IMG/VR virus record: IMGVR_UViG_3300033064_000877
Location: 1-24,755 of that record
Direction: 5' to 3' (one strand)
DNA: 24,755 nucleotides
From: a virus
Part shown: piece after piece, positions 14,904-20,480 of the stretch
Numbering within the stretch: position 1 is the stretch's first letter
Layout of the letters: each line of letters opens with the position of its first letter
Notes under the pieces: model-generated
Databases searched by the model: none
Seen by the model: only the letters and a program-made list of their open reading frames with translations
What the model was told of the DNA's origin: nothing
Made by a program: the position numbers and the translations under genes

Positions 14904-15134
14904 TTAATTCAGACTTATCTCTCCAATAGGAACTATAGGCATAGCATCTGCCTTGCCAGTATCCTCCTGCATCTGGATAGATTTTATCAGCACAGTTATA
15001 AGCTCCTCATCAGACACTGGCTCTAGTTCCTTACTTACAAACTTCATATCCTTCTGCTCAATGATACCAGCAGTAGCAAGGTTAGAGATGATTAGGTCTA
15101 TAATTTGCTGTCTGTTTACTACTATGATACGCAT
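14904..15134 (-). CDS. Small hypothetical protein, 76 aa
   Basis: Not recognised. An Ile/Val-rich opening (MRIIVVNRQQIIDLII) is followed by a helical acidic domain. ATG 15134 has AAGGAGGTGACTA upstream, an almost perfect anti-16S match. Confidence 0.75.
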   Translation of the reverse strand: MRIIVVNRQQIIDLIISNLATAGIIEQKDMKFVSKELEPVSDEELITVLIKSIQMQEDTGKADAMPIVPIGEISLN

Positions 15135-15145
15135 TAGTCACCTCC

Positions 15146-15295
15146 TTAGTCTGTTATCATGTCTAGTACGCACTGAACTATCGCTTCAACTGCACTTCTA
15201 AGGTTTGATGGAATACCAAAGAGTATCCCAGTGCCTGTGCCATAAGCTTTATACAGCCTATTTGTTATGTCCTTAGCGTCTTCACTTATAGCCAT
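15146..15295 (-). CDS. Small hypothetical protein, 49 aa
   Basis: Not recognised. ATG 15295 has AAAGGAGAG upstream and the gene ends in TAA 11 bases before the next start. It has a Gly-rich centre (YGTGTGILFG) flanked by helices. It is near-neutral and not clearly membrane-spanning. Confidence 0.7.
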   Translation of the reverse strand: MAISEDAKDITNRLYKAYGTGTGILFGIPSNLRSAVEAIVQCVLDMITD

Positions 15296-15310
15296 AGTTA
15301 CTCTCCTTTA

Positions 15311-15754
15311 TTATTCTCTCTCATATACCCAACTATCGTAGCATGATATACAGAACCATCTGCCTTCTGGATAGTCCTCAAGGCTGAGGCAGCATACATT
15401 ATCAGAGCCACAGTTAGGGCAGTATACTATTAGCCAGTCAGGAGTATGCTCTGTGTTGTAGTTGTAGCTACCTGTGAGGCTAGGGATTAAGCTACCACAG
15501 GGAGCAGGCACTGTCCCAGGATGTATGTCTGCCATACTTCCTTCCTCATAAATTACGACTCCACCAATTAGAGTATTGATATGACCAATAGGCTCACCAC
15601 AAACTGGAAGTCTGTCCGAGGGTGTCCATACACTTTTGAAGATGCCTAGAACATTGCAAAGTTCTGGGTCATCTCCATCTAGTTCATAAGCCTCCACCAA
15701 GTCGGAGTCAGAGAAGCTATCCAGTTCCAGTCTCAGGTCTTTAATTGTTATCAT
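15311..15754 (-). CDS. Zinc-ribbon phage protein, 147 aa
   Basis: The C-terminal 40 residues carry a zinc ribbon: C-P-N-C-G followed about 20 residues later by C-I-S-C. The N-terminal 100 residues are acidic at first (ELDSFSDSDLVEAYELDGDD) and then Gly/Pro-rich. The start at 15754 has GGAAGTGAT upstream and follows the 68-aa stop by one base. The target of the ribbon is unknown. Confidence 0.7.
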   Translation of the reverse strand: MITIKDLRLELDSFSDSDLVEAYELDGDDPELCNVLGIFKSVWTPSDRLPVCGEPIGHINTLIGGVVIYEEGSMADIHPGTVPAPCGSLIPSLTGSYNYNTEHTPDWLIVYCPNCGSDNVCCLSLEDYPEGRWFCISCYDSWVYERE

Positions 15755-15755
15755 A

Positions 15756-15962
15756 TCACTTCCACATCTGCCACCAGTGCTTGGGCCTAATCAATAGATA
15801 GTCATGTTTAGCTACCATGTGCTTGAGTAAGTTATGAGGATTCAAATGTCTTAGCTCATGCTGACCTCTCACATGGCGCATACAGATAGCACAGTAGTCA
15901 TTGTAAGTATACTTGGATGCTTCTCTAAGCATATGCTGGTATTGCTTGTCTCCAGTACGCAT
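15756..15962 (-). CDS. Small C2H2-type zinc-finger-like protein, 68 aa
   Basis: C-A-I-C is followed by several His (RHLNPHNLLKHMVAKHD), an arrangement like a single C2H2 finger with a long loop, in a small basic protein with a Trp-rich end. It is likely to bind nucleic acid or protein through one zinc. ATG 15962 has GGGAGGTAAC upstream. Confidence 0.7.
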   Translation of the reverse strand: MRTGDKQYQHMLREASKYTYNDYCAICMRHVRGQHELRHLNPHNLLKHMVAKHDYLLIRPKHWWQMWK

Positions 15963-15972
15963 AGTTACCTCC

Positions 15973-16188
15973 CTAGCTATTCCAGATATGAACCTCGTAA
16001 ATACTAATCCACTTACCTGCTATAACATACCCTACGTGTCTACTTCCTCCACTCTTGAGGTCAACGTACATTTTGCTTGTGTGTTGTCTACCTAACTGCT
16101 CTAGTAGTTCCTTGCGTGGGCTCTTATCAATCTTGTAATGCTTATTGTACTGGTCAATTCCTAAGTAACCTAGTTTTGTTGCCTCCAT
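15973..16188 (-). CDS. Small basic protein, 71 aa
   Basis: Not recognised. Lys/Tyr/Gly-rich, with a likely helical first half and strand-rich second half (HVGYVIAGKWISIYEVHIW). ATG 16188 has AAGGAGGTAGC upstream. Confidence 0.7.
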   Translation of the reverse strand: MEATKLGYLGIDQYNKHYKIDKSPRKELLEQLGRQHTSKMYVDLKSGGSRHVGYVIAGKWISIYEVHIWNS

Positions 16189-16197
16189 GCTACCTCC

Positions 16198-16383
16198 TTA
16201 CTTCCTAGGTTTAATCACATTCAGGCTGACTCGTAAGTTGCTATCAGCTACTGGCATAAAACCGTTAGTGGTAGCCACTACAAGTGTCTTGCCTGAGGAT
16301 GAAGGCACACCACTGCCAATAGTTGCTACGATAGTGAGTTGGTTACCTTCTACCTTGATACTAAGTCCAGTATCATCAGCCAT
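16198..16383 (-). CDS. Small beta-rich protein, 61 aa
   Basis: The pattern (strand, SSSGKTLVVATTNGF, strand) resembles a small widespread bacterial and phage protein that I know only as hypothetical. ATG 16383 has GGGAGGTGAT four bases upstream, favoured over the ATG at 16392, which would lie inside the ribosome site. Confidence 0.7.
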   Translation of the reverse strand: MADDTGLSIKVEGNQLTIVATIGSGVPSSSGKTLVVATTNGFMPVADSNLRVSLNVIKPRK

Positions 16384-16439
16384 TGTTATCACCTCCCTTC
16401 CTGCTAGTAATTACAGACTGCTACTAGGATGAAGCACCA

Positions 16440-16613
16440 TCATACTTCTTCAACCTTAAACTCTGTTGAGAAGTAATCTGAGCCCTGTATAACTTCATTG
16501 AACTGCTCTTCTAAGTGCTCCTGAATTTCCTTCTCAGTCAGGTGGCTTAGACCAGCCTCTGCTAGCTCCTTGTCATCGCAGGTCATAGTTAAGCTCAAAC
16601 TATATTGCTTCAT
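16440..16613 (-). CDS. Small acidic protein, 57 aa
   Basis: Not recognised. It reads as strand - acidic helix (HLTEKEIQEHLEEQFNEVI) - strand, a compact alpha/beta mini-domain. ATG 16613 has AGGAGGTAGC upstream; TGA ends it. A 56-base gap follows with no further gene. Confidence 0.75.
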   Translation of the reverse strand: MKQYSLSLTMTCDDKELAEAGLSHLTEKEIQEHLEEQFNEVIQGSDYFSTEFKVEEV

Positions 16614-16625
16614 TGCTACCTCCTA

Positions 16626-16817
16626 TTAGTTCTTCATCCTATAAGGATTCTGCTTACCTAGTATCCACCAGGCCAGGCAGCAGTGTCCTTCATAATACTC
16701 CCAGTCCTCGAACATCAGACCAACAGTAACTATGAAGCCTGTCAAGTCCCACTGGTCAGGATGTAGGACTGTTTGCTCATCAGTTGTAGTAGTAAGATTC
16801 ATATCTATGTTACTCAT
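16626..16817 (-). CDS. Small hypothetical protein, 63 aa
   Basis: Not recognised. Thr-rich start, then Trp-rich acidic middle (DLTGFIVTVGLMFEDWEYYEGH). There is no good Shine-Dalgarno; ATG 16817 lies inside the last codons of the preceding gene (8-base overlap), so translation is probably coupled. Confidence 0.6.
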   Translation of the reverse strand: MSNIDMNLTTTTDEQTVLHPDQWDLTGFIVTVGLMFEDWEYYEGHCCLAWWILGKQNPYRMKN

Positions 16818-17070
16818 TGTCAATTATTATGGATATGCCACCTTTTATTCCTTCGACAGTGTGTACTCCTGGCCGTGATAGTGGTGGCGCATCTGGCTCC
16901 CCTACGGTGTAGATATGTAGTATATCCTTTGATGGTACTATATACCACTTGACCATACTACCTTCCAGTACCTCAACTTGCTGTGGGAACTTCTCACTAA
17001 TTCTCAGTGTGTATGCTATCCCACCTTCCTGTTTATTTTGCGCCACTATTTGGTTTATGTCCACCTTCAT
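16810..17070 (-). CDS. Small beta-rich protein, 86 aa, first gene of small-gene belt
   Basis: Not recognised. Mostly short strands (KWYIVPSKDILHIYTVG). I choose ATG 17070, which has GGAGGTAAGATA upstream and lies about 21 bases after the predicted transcription start. A frame start at 17118 would fall inside the promoter. It leads the operon of small genes running to 12934. Confidence 0.7.
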   Translation of the reverse strand: MKVDINQIVAQNKQEGGIAYTLRISEKFPQQVEVLEGSMVKWYIVPSKDILHIYTVGEPDAPPLSRPGVHTVEGIKGGISIIIDNE

Positions 17071-17097
17071 TATCTTACCTCCATCATCATATACTCT

Positions 17098-17126
17098 AGT
17101 ATACCACATAGTACCCACAATGTCAA
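17098..17126 (-). promoter_or_regulatory. Extended -10 promoter for small-gene belt
   Basis: Minus strand TTGACA (17121-17126), 17-base spacer ending ACTATGTGG, TATACT (17098-17103). Eleven of twelve hexamer bases match consensus, with TGG extended -10. Confidence 0.9.
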
Positions 17127-17134
17127 CCTTACTG

Positions 17135-17147
17135 TTGCATCATGCAA
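17135..17147. promoter_or_regulatory. Palindrome TTGCATCATGCAA upstream of promoter
   Basis: A perfect 6+1+6 inverted repeat, 8 bases upstream of the -35 box at 17121-17126. The position suits an activator or repressor dimer. A second, looser repeat (GCCAG/CTGGC) follows at about 17157-17174. Confidence 0.4.
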
Positions 17148-17239
17148 TAGCCAACTGCCAGTCTGCCTGCTGGCTGTGTGTGCTGGGCATGGATATACCT
17201 ATGTAACTATACTAGCCTGTACTGCACTGGACATAAGAA

Positions 17240-17276
17240 AAGGCAGTAGCACTTGGCAACTTAGTACTACTGCCTT
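17240..17276 (-). terminator. Rho-independent terminator
   Basis: AAGGCAGTAG and CTACTGCCTT form a perfect 10-bp stem around a 17-base loop; on the minus strand the stem is followed by TTTTCTT. It closes the two-gene unit 18093-17290 and insulates the promoter at 17098-17126. Confidence 0.85.
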
Positions 17277-17289
17277 ACTTACTTGAGTC

Positions 17290-17880
17290 TTAGCTTATAA
17301 CCCCGCCCTTTTTCAGAAGCCACTGCCTTATTGCATACCTTTTGTTCTTGTCTGCGTCACTATCCCAGGCCTGCTGGACTGTTAGTCCTGATTCTTTGTA
17401 TGCCTCGCCCTTGAACTTCTCGAATAGGTCTGAGCCTGGAGTAGTTGCGACGTCGAACTTTTTGCCTCCACCACCAGTGCCTGTGCTGGTCTTGCCTTTT
17501 GGCTGGGACTTCATAAGACGGCAGGCCGTGAGCTTGTCTCCAAAGTCATAAGTATACCAGACTCCATCAGCGGCGTCTAGTTCTTTGGCCTCTATCAATG
17601 GCTTGAGTGCCCTCTCAATAACGCCCTTGACTTTTTCAGTCATGACAGCGAGAGCCTTTTGCTTGGACTCCAGCTCTGCCTGTTCCTTGGACTTCTGGAC
17701 CTTGGCAATTTCGGTAGCGACCTTGGCGACTGCCTTATAATCGCCACTTTTAATGGCCTTGTCCATCTGCGCCATGAGTTCAGCTTCAGTTGGCTGCCTC
17801 ATGGCAGCTTGCTCAGATGCAGCTGAGACAGGTGTGTCGCTACCATCTGGCTTGTACTGTTTTGGCTGTCCTTGTACCAT
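17290..17880 (-). CDS. Coiled-coil, Lys/Ala-rich protein, 196 aa
   Basis: Not recognised. It has a disordered Gln/Ser/Pro start, a long charged helix with heptad character (about 30-105, rich in Lys, Ala, Glu), a small folded segment with Trp-Tyr-Thr-Tyr-Asp (about 115-125), a Gly/Lys/Thr linker and a helical C-terminus (GLTVQQAWDSDADKNKR...). ATG 17880 has GGGAGGTGTC upstream. It has its own promoter and terminator with the 56-aa gene, implying high and separately controlled expression. Codon choice is richer in GC-ending codons than in neighbouring genes. A DNA-organising or host-takeover role is guesswork. Confidence 0.75.
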   Translation of the reverse strand: MVQGQPKQYKPDGSDTPVSAASEQAAMRQPTEAELMAQMDKAIKSGDYKAVAKVATEIAKVQKSKEQAELESKQKALAVMTEKVKGVIERALKPLIEAKELDAADGVWYTYDFGDKLTACRLMKSQPKGKTSTGTGGGGKKFDVATTPGSDLFEKFKGEAYKESGLTVQQAWDSDADKNKRYAIRQWLLKKGGVIS

Positions 17881-17915
17881 CTTGACACCTCCCTTTTTTG
17901 GACTCACCTCCCAGT

Positions 17916-17932
17916 GGAGGGACTAACCCTCC
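17916..17932 (-). promoter_or_regulatory. Intercistronic hairpin with SD/anti-SD sequences
   Basis: GGAGGG-ACTAA-CCCTCC is a 6-bp hairpin with a 5-base loop overlapping the stop of the 56-aa gene. Its CCCTCC arm could instead pair with the GGGAGG ribosome site of the 196-aa gene, allowing coupling between the two genes. Confidence 0.45.
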
Positions 17933-18093
17933 AGTACTTCACGGTAAGCTATCACCTTATCATATATTGTGTAGTTGCCAAAGTATTCTCTTAGCGTCTC
18001 CAACGCCATAGCCTTGTCATTTAGGTATTTGGCTATTGCGTCTTCAACTGCCTCGGAGAAGTTCTCCAACATTTTAGCTTCCCAGTCAGTCAT
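17923..18093 (-). CDS. Small acidic helical protein, 56 aa
   Basis: Not recognised. All-helical, amphipathic and acidic (MTDWEAKMLENFSEAVEDAI...). ATG 18093 has GGGAGGTGATAC upstream, one of the strongest ribosome sites in the window. It is first in its transcription unit behind a leader of roughly 100 bases. Confidence 0.8.
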   Translation of the reverse strand: MTDWEAKMLENFSEAVEDAIAKYLNDKAMALETLREYFGNYTIYDKVIAYREVLEG

Positions 18094-18101
18094 TGTATCA
18101 C

Positions 18102-18127
18102 CTCCCTTTGGCTAATCCTGCCACTGG
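18102..18127 (-). promoter_or_regulatory. Anti-Shine-Dalgarno in the 56-aa gene leader
   Basis: The leader carries CCTCCC (18122-18127), which can pair with the GGGAGG ribosome site (18102-18107) about 14 bases downstream. The same CCTCCC lies in the loop of a competing small hairpin TGCC...GGCA. This is compatible with translational control. Confidence 0.4.
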
Positions 18128-18200
18128 GAGGCAAGTCCTATTTAGTTGTTAATGTGCTGGCTGGACTGTTACCACTGTCGCAATCCAACATCCTATATAT

Positions 18201-18229
18201 ATTCTAACAGATAGTCCACCAAATGTCAA
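18201..18229 (-). promoter_or_regulatory. Extended -10 promoter for the 56-aa/196-aa unit
   Basis: Minus strand TTGACA (18224-18229), 17-base spacer ending GGACTATCTGT, TAGAAT (18201-18206), with TG one base before the -10. Transcription should start near 18194, about 100 bases before the first ATG. Confidence 0.85.
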
Positions 18230-18240
18230 CCTTTCTGGAT

Positions 18241-18282
18241 GGTACTTTAGTACTATGTCAAGGCTGGTACTATAGTACTATG
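18241..18282. repeat. Paired operator-like repeat GGTACTWTAGTACTATG
   Basis: Two 17-base copies (18241-18257 and 18266-18282) differ at one base and start 25 bases apart. Each contains the palindrome GTACTWWAGTAC (the second is a perfect 12-base palindrome). They sit 12 to 53 bases upstream of the -35 box of promoter 18201-18229, where an activator would bind. Extra GTAC half-sites occur at about 18518, 18543 and 18582. Confidence 0.6.
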
Positions 18283-18458
18283 CCTCAGCCCGCCACAGCT
18301 ATTAGCACACTTGTTCTAACTTACTCCTTTGCCACAACATTCTAACCTATAGCCCCCCAGCCTGCCAGATAACTTTTACTGGATGGTACGGTCTGGCAAG
18401 TTTGATACACTGCCTTCTTCTCTACTTGACAACGGAGAATTCTCAAATAGCAAAACCT

Positions 18459-18596
18459 TTACTTATAATGCACACCTACACTATAATACTTTTCAGATGG
18501 CTTATCTACCGAAGTCAATGTACTGCATCTGAATATGATATAGTACAACAACTTTGATGTCCAGCTTATTCTTCTAACTATGGTACTTTTCTTCAT
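18459..18596 (-). CDS. Possible small basic protein, 45 aa
   Basis: Not recognised. ATG 18596 follows AAGGAG at 5 bases, directly after the TAA of the zinc-binding 124-aa gene, which is how true genes are arranged here. The product is basic with a hydrophobic middle (KLLYYIIF) and a Tyr-rich end. Against it: base composition resembles the non-coding region that follows, and a plus-strand frame overlaps it. Treat as tentative. Confidence 0.45.
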   Translation of the reverse strand: MKKSTIVRRISWTSKLLYYIIFRCSTLTSVDKPSEKYYSVGVHYK

Positions 18597-18605
18597 ACTT
18601 GCTCC

Positions 18606-18980
18606 TTAGCTACTACTAAAAGGCCCAACTAGGCCGCCTCTATCCTCCCTGCGCCTCTGTGCTCTATTAGGAGGCATAAGAGGCTGCACAGGAGGTAGGC
18701 TCTTCTTGGCTTCCAGCCGCTTAAGGTCTATAGCATACATACAGCCACAGTCCATACAGATGTCAGTTATGTATCCATAGCCAGGTAGCTCAGAACCAAT
18801 AGGTATAGCAGCTTCTTTGGTTTGGTCTAGTGCAACTCCCTGCTTGACTTCTAGATGGAAACTCCACTCATCTCTGGCTAGGCCTCTTTCCTTCAGCTCA
18901 TTGCCTAGCTGCTCAAAGAATCTATTCTCAGACTCACAACAAGGACACTTAGTGAATGTTCTGTGAAAGTCCTTCTCCAT
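18606..18980 (-). CDS. Zinc-binding protein, 124 aa
   Basis: C-P-C-C near residue 12 and C-M-D-C-G-C near 76-81 are likely to form one zinc site. The tail (PNRAQRRREDRGG) is basic, Pro-rich and probably disordered. ATG 18980 has AAGGAGGTGCCTA upstream; the gene begins inside the last 32 bases of the ABA-like gene. Nothing identifies a partner. It is in the first operon served by promoter 20355-20384. Confidence 0.7.
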   Translation of the reverse strand: MEKDFHRTFTKCPCCESENRFFEQLGNELKERGLARDEWSFHLEVKQGVALDQTKEAAIPIGSELPGYGYITDICMDCGCMYAIDLKRLEAKKSLPPVQPLMPPNRAQRRREDRGGLVGPFSSS

Positions 18981-19311
18981 TAGGCACCTCCTTACTATTA
19001 GTTATAACTTCCCATATAGCCCAGAATAGAGCTAGGGTAGGGTCATTACTTTCCACCACTGTCAAATGAGGCTGATTAGCTTCCATTGTTTCCCATCGGT
19101 ACAACTTAGGAATAGTCTGTGTCTCGTAACTGAATCGCAACAATGGCAGTTTTGGCATAGCATACTTAAAGAGATTGTTGAGGTTTAAAGGGGGCATCCC
19201 ATGAAAACAAGTATAGCTGTCTGGTGCTACCCACTCATCAATATATTCTCCAATACTAAACCCACACCACTCCCAGAACTCTTTAACCTGTGCTTCTGTT
19301 GGTTCATCCAT
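18949..19311 (-). CDS. ABA-sandwich-like phage protein, paralogue 2
   Basis: 120 aa, aligned by eye with the product of 12480-12887: both open MDE...W.GF, share a P-x-Y region, an Asn/Leu-rich FK..MPKL / FKW..PKL helix and a D/T-P-x-LALxxAI helix near the end. It is shorter and more diverged from the Phage_ABA_S pattern. ATG 19311 uses a ribosome site that is also the end of the upstream gene. Its own C-terminus encodes KEVPNG, the same peptide that ends the upstream gene. Confidence 0.6.
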   Translation of the reverse strand: MDEPTEAQVKEFWEWCGFSIGEYIDEWVAPDSYTCFHGMPPLNLNNLFKYAMPKLPLLRFSYETQTIPKLYRWETMEANQPHLTVVESNDPTLALFWAIWEVITNSKEVPNGEGLSQNIH

Positions 19312-19552
19312 TAGGCACCTCCTTTATTAGTGGCTCAACTATGTGATATGTTCCCTTCTTTGTGAATATTGGTAAATCATCTGTCTTTCTTACTACATCT
19401 TGAGAGTGGAGATAGGAGACAACTTTATCAGCATATTCATACCAGTAATCCCTTTCTTCCTCTTCTTCCCAAGTTGGCTCAAATGGGAACGGGTTATCTT
19501 CAGTGTGAAGTATCTTGGCTATCCCTTCCCTTATCTTTTCTTGTTTAGTCAT
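19304..19552 (-). CDS. Hypothetical phage protein with REKIA-type domain, 82 aa
   Basis: The N-terminus KIREGIAKIL, an acidic Trp/Tyr stretch and ADKVVSYLHSQDVVRK resemble a small phage domain I know only as hypothetical; the product of 13172-13624 opens similarly. ATG 19552 overlaps the previous stop (ATGA) behind AAGGAGG. The last codons (KEVPNG, TGA) double as the ribosome site of the ABA-like gene. Confidence 0.7.
   Translation of the reverse strand: MTKQEKIREGIAKILHTEDNPFPFEPTWEEEEERDYWYEYADKVVSYLHSQDVVRKTDDLPIFTKKGTYHIVEPLIKEVPNG
19308..19324 (-). repeat. Gene-junction repeat, copy 1 (copy 2 at 18977-18993)
   Basis: The 17 bases ccattaggcacctcctt occur here and at 18977-18993. On the minus strand each copy is a ribosome site plus start codon (AAGGAGGTGCCTAATGG) and also encodes KEVPNG in the upstream gene. 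It marks a duplicated gene boundary. Confidence 0.7.
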
Positions 19553-19899
19553 TCTACCTCCTTCTCATATTCTCTATCCTTCATTACCGCCTTAACTATC
19601 TCTACAAAATCCTTATCATCCTTCACCTCCTTCCTTACATACCATAAGTCCTCTAGCTTACTAATTAGTGCCATAGCAGCTGGATGTCCACTTAGTATTC
19701 TATAATAAGCTTCTTCCTCTCCATGCTCTCTTATCATATGTGAGTATCTATCAATAGTATTCCACTTCGTAGGATGCCATCTATGCCTATGACAGTACAC
19801 ACAGCGGAATACTATACCAAAGTCTATATCATCAGCCTTGACAAAGTGATGTGCTCTAGTGGGAGAATCCTTGCATCTCCAGTCAAACCAAGTTACCAT
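19549..19899 (-). CDS. Zinc-finger-like protein, 116 aa
   Basis: C-V-Y-C followed by His-rich HRHRWHPTKW and SHMIREHG gives a C2H2-type zinc site around residues 33-60. The C-terminal half is helical, Lys/Glu-rich and likely coiled coil. ATG 19899 has GGAGTGCC upstream and overlaps the previous stop by 7 bases. The combination suggests DNA binding plus oligomerisation; the role is unknown. Confidence 0.65.
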   Translation of the reverse strand: MVTWFDWRCKDSPTRAHHFVKADDIDFGIVFRCVYCHRHRWHPTKWNTIDRYSHMIREHGEEEAYYRILSGHPAAMALISKLEDLWYVRKEVKDDKDFVEIVKAVMKDREYEKEVE

Positions 19900-20345
19900 G
19901 ACTTAGGCACTCCTCCAAAGTCTACAATCTCTTCCTTTATCTCTTCCATCGCCATTCCTATCTTAATAACATCATCTATGTCTCTCTGCCCAGTAGGTAT
20001 CATCAGCAGATGCTTTAGCCTCTGCACCTGCCGAGCACGCTTACGAAGAAGATGCAGCCTCCGCTCACGCTGCTCCTTTGGCAATATTATCTTCTTCCTG
20101 CCTCTAGTCTCAACATAAGTCACTGTGGATAGCCTATCTAACTCCTGTGCAAGCCAGCAGCACTGCCCATCAGAGGCTCTCTTGCCATGCCAGCGGAAGT
20201 TCATTATCCATCGCCTGATGCTGCCCTCTGACTCAGACCGCTTCCTCCATGACCTACCTCGCACTACAGGCTCACCTATAGTGATGTCCTGGAGGCAGTA
20301 GGAACAGCGGGCAGTCTTTCTACATATGGCTAACCTAATATCCAT
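19893..20345 (-). CDS. Cys/His-rich basic protein, 150 aa, first early gene
   Basis: C-S-Y-C (14-17) and a downstream FRWHGKRASDGQCCW segment resemble a treble-clef zinc finger of the PARP/LIM style. The middle is strongly basic (REQRERRLHLLRKRARQ) and the end acidic. No family is certain. ATG 20345 is only about 3-5 bases after the start of transcription predicted from promoter 20355-20384, and no in-frame alternative start precedes the zinc ligands, so the message may be leaderless. As the first gene next to the divergent promoters, it would be among the earliest expressed, consistent with a takeover or regulatory protein. Confidence 0.7.
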   Translation of the reverse strand: MDIRLAICRKTARCSYCLQDITIGEPVVRGRSWRKRSESEGSIRRWIMNFRWHGKRASDGQCCWLAQELDRLSTVTYVETRGRKKIILPKEQRERRLHLLRKRARQVQRLKHLLMIPTGQRDIDDVIKIGMAMEEIKEEIVDFGGVPKSW

Positions 20346-20354
20346 CCTTATTAT

Positions 20355-20384
20355 ATTCTACCACATAGTCCCTACCATTGTCAA
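20355..20384 (-). promoter_or_regulatory. Extended -10 early promoter, leftward
   Basis: Minus strand TTGACA (20379-20384), 18-base spacer ending GGACTATGTGG, TAGAAT (20355-20360), TGG extended -10. It is back-to-back with the rightward promoter; the -35 boxes are 50 bases apart. Confidence 0.88.
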
Positions 20385-20434
20385 CCTTCCTACCACACTT
20401 TGGATAAAAAATAAAATGTGTTTAATGAATATCC
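20385..20434. promoter_or_regulatory. Intergenic switch region between divergent promoters
   Basis: An A/T-rich 50-base segment between the two -35 boxes with an imperfect inverted repeat, ACAC-TTT ... AAATGTGT (about 20395-20422). Its location fits an operator deciding between early (left) and late (right) transcription. Confidence 0.4.
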
Positions 20435-20463
20435 TTGACATGGGCGGATAAATATGGTATACT
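20435..20463 (+). promoter_or_regulatory. Extended -10 promoter, rightward late block
   Basis: Plus strand TTGACA (20435-20440), 17-base spacer ending AATATGG, TATACT (20458-20463), TGG extended -10. The ribosome site AAAGGAGGAGG begins two bases after the -10, giving a very short leader for the gene at 20481. Confidence 0.9.
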
Positions 20464-20480
20464 CAAAGGAGGAGGCTTAC

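Larger units (their letters stand above)
18094..18458. other. 365-base control region without a convincing gene
   Basis: Contains the leader of the 56-aa gene (18094 to about 18194), promoter 18201-18229, the paired palindromes at 18241-18282 and an inverted repeat TGCCAGA/TCTGGCA (18363-18369, 18392-18398). An 11-base direct repeat CTGGATGGTAC occurs at 18235-18245 and 18379-18389. A weak promoter-like pair, CTGGCA-18-TAGAAT, may lie on the minus strand near 18340. I see no ribosome site with a usable frame. A replication origin, an sRNA or a regulator-binding area are possible. Confidence 0.5.

Noticed and set aside
18383-18532. Plus-strand 49-codon frame in the control region
   Set aside because: No ribosome site, no promoter directly upstream, and it opposes a minus-strand frame that does have a Shine-Dalgarno.
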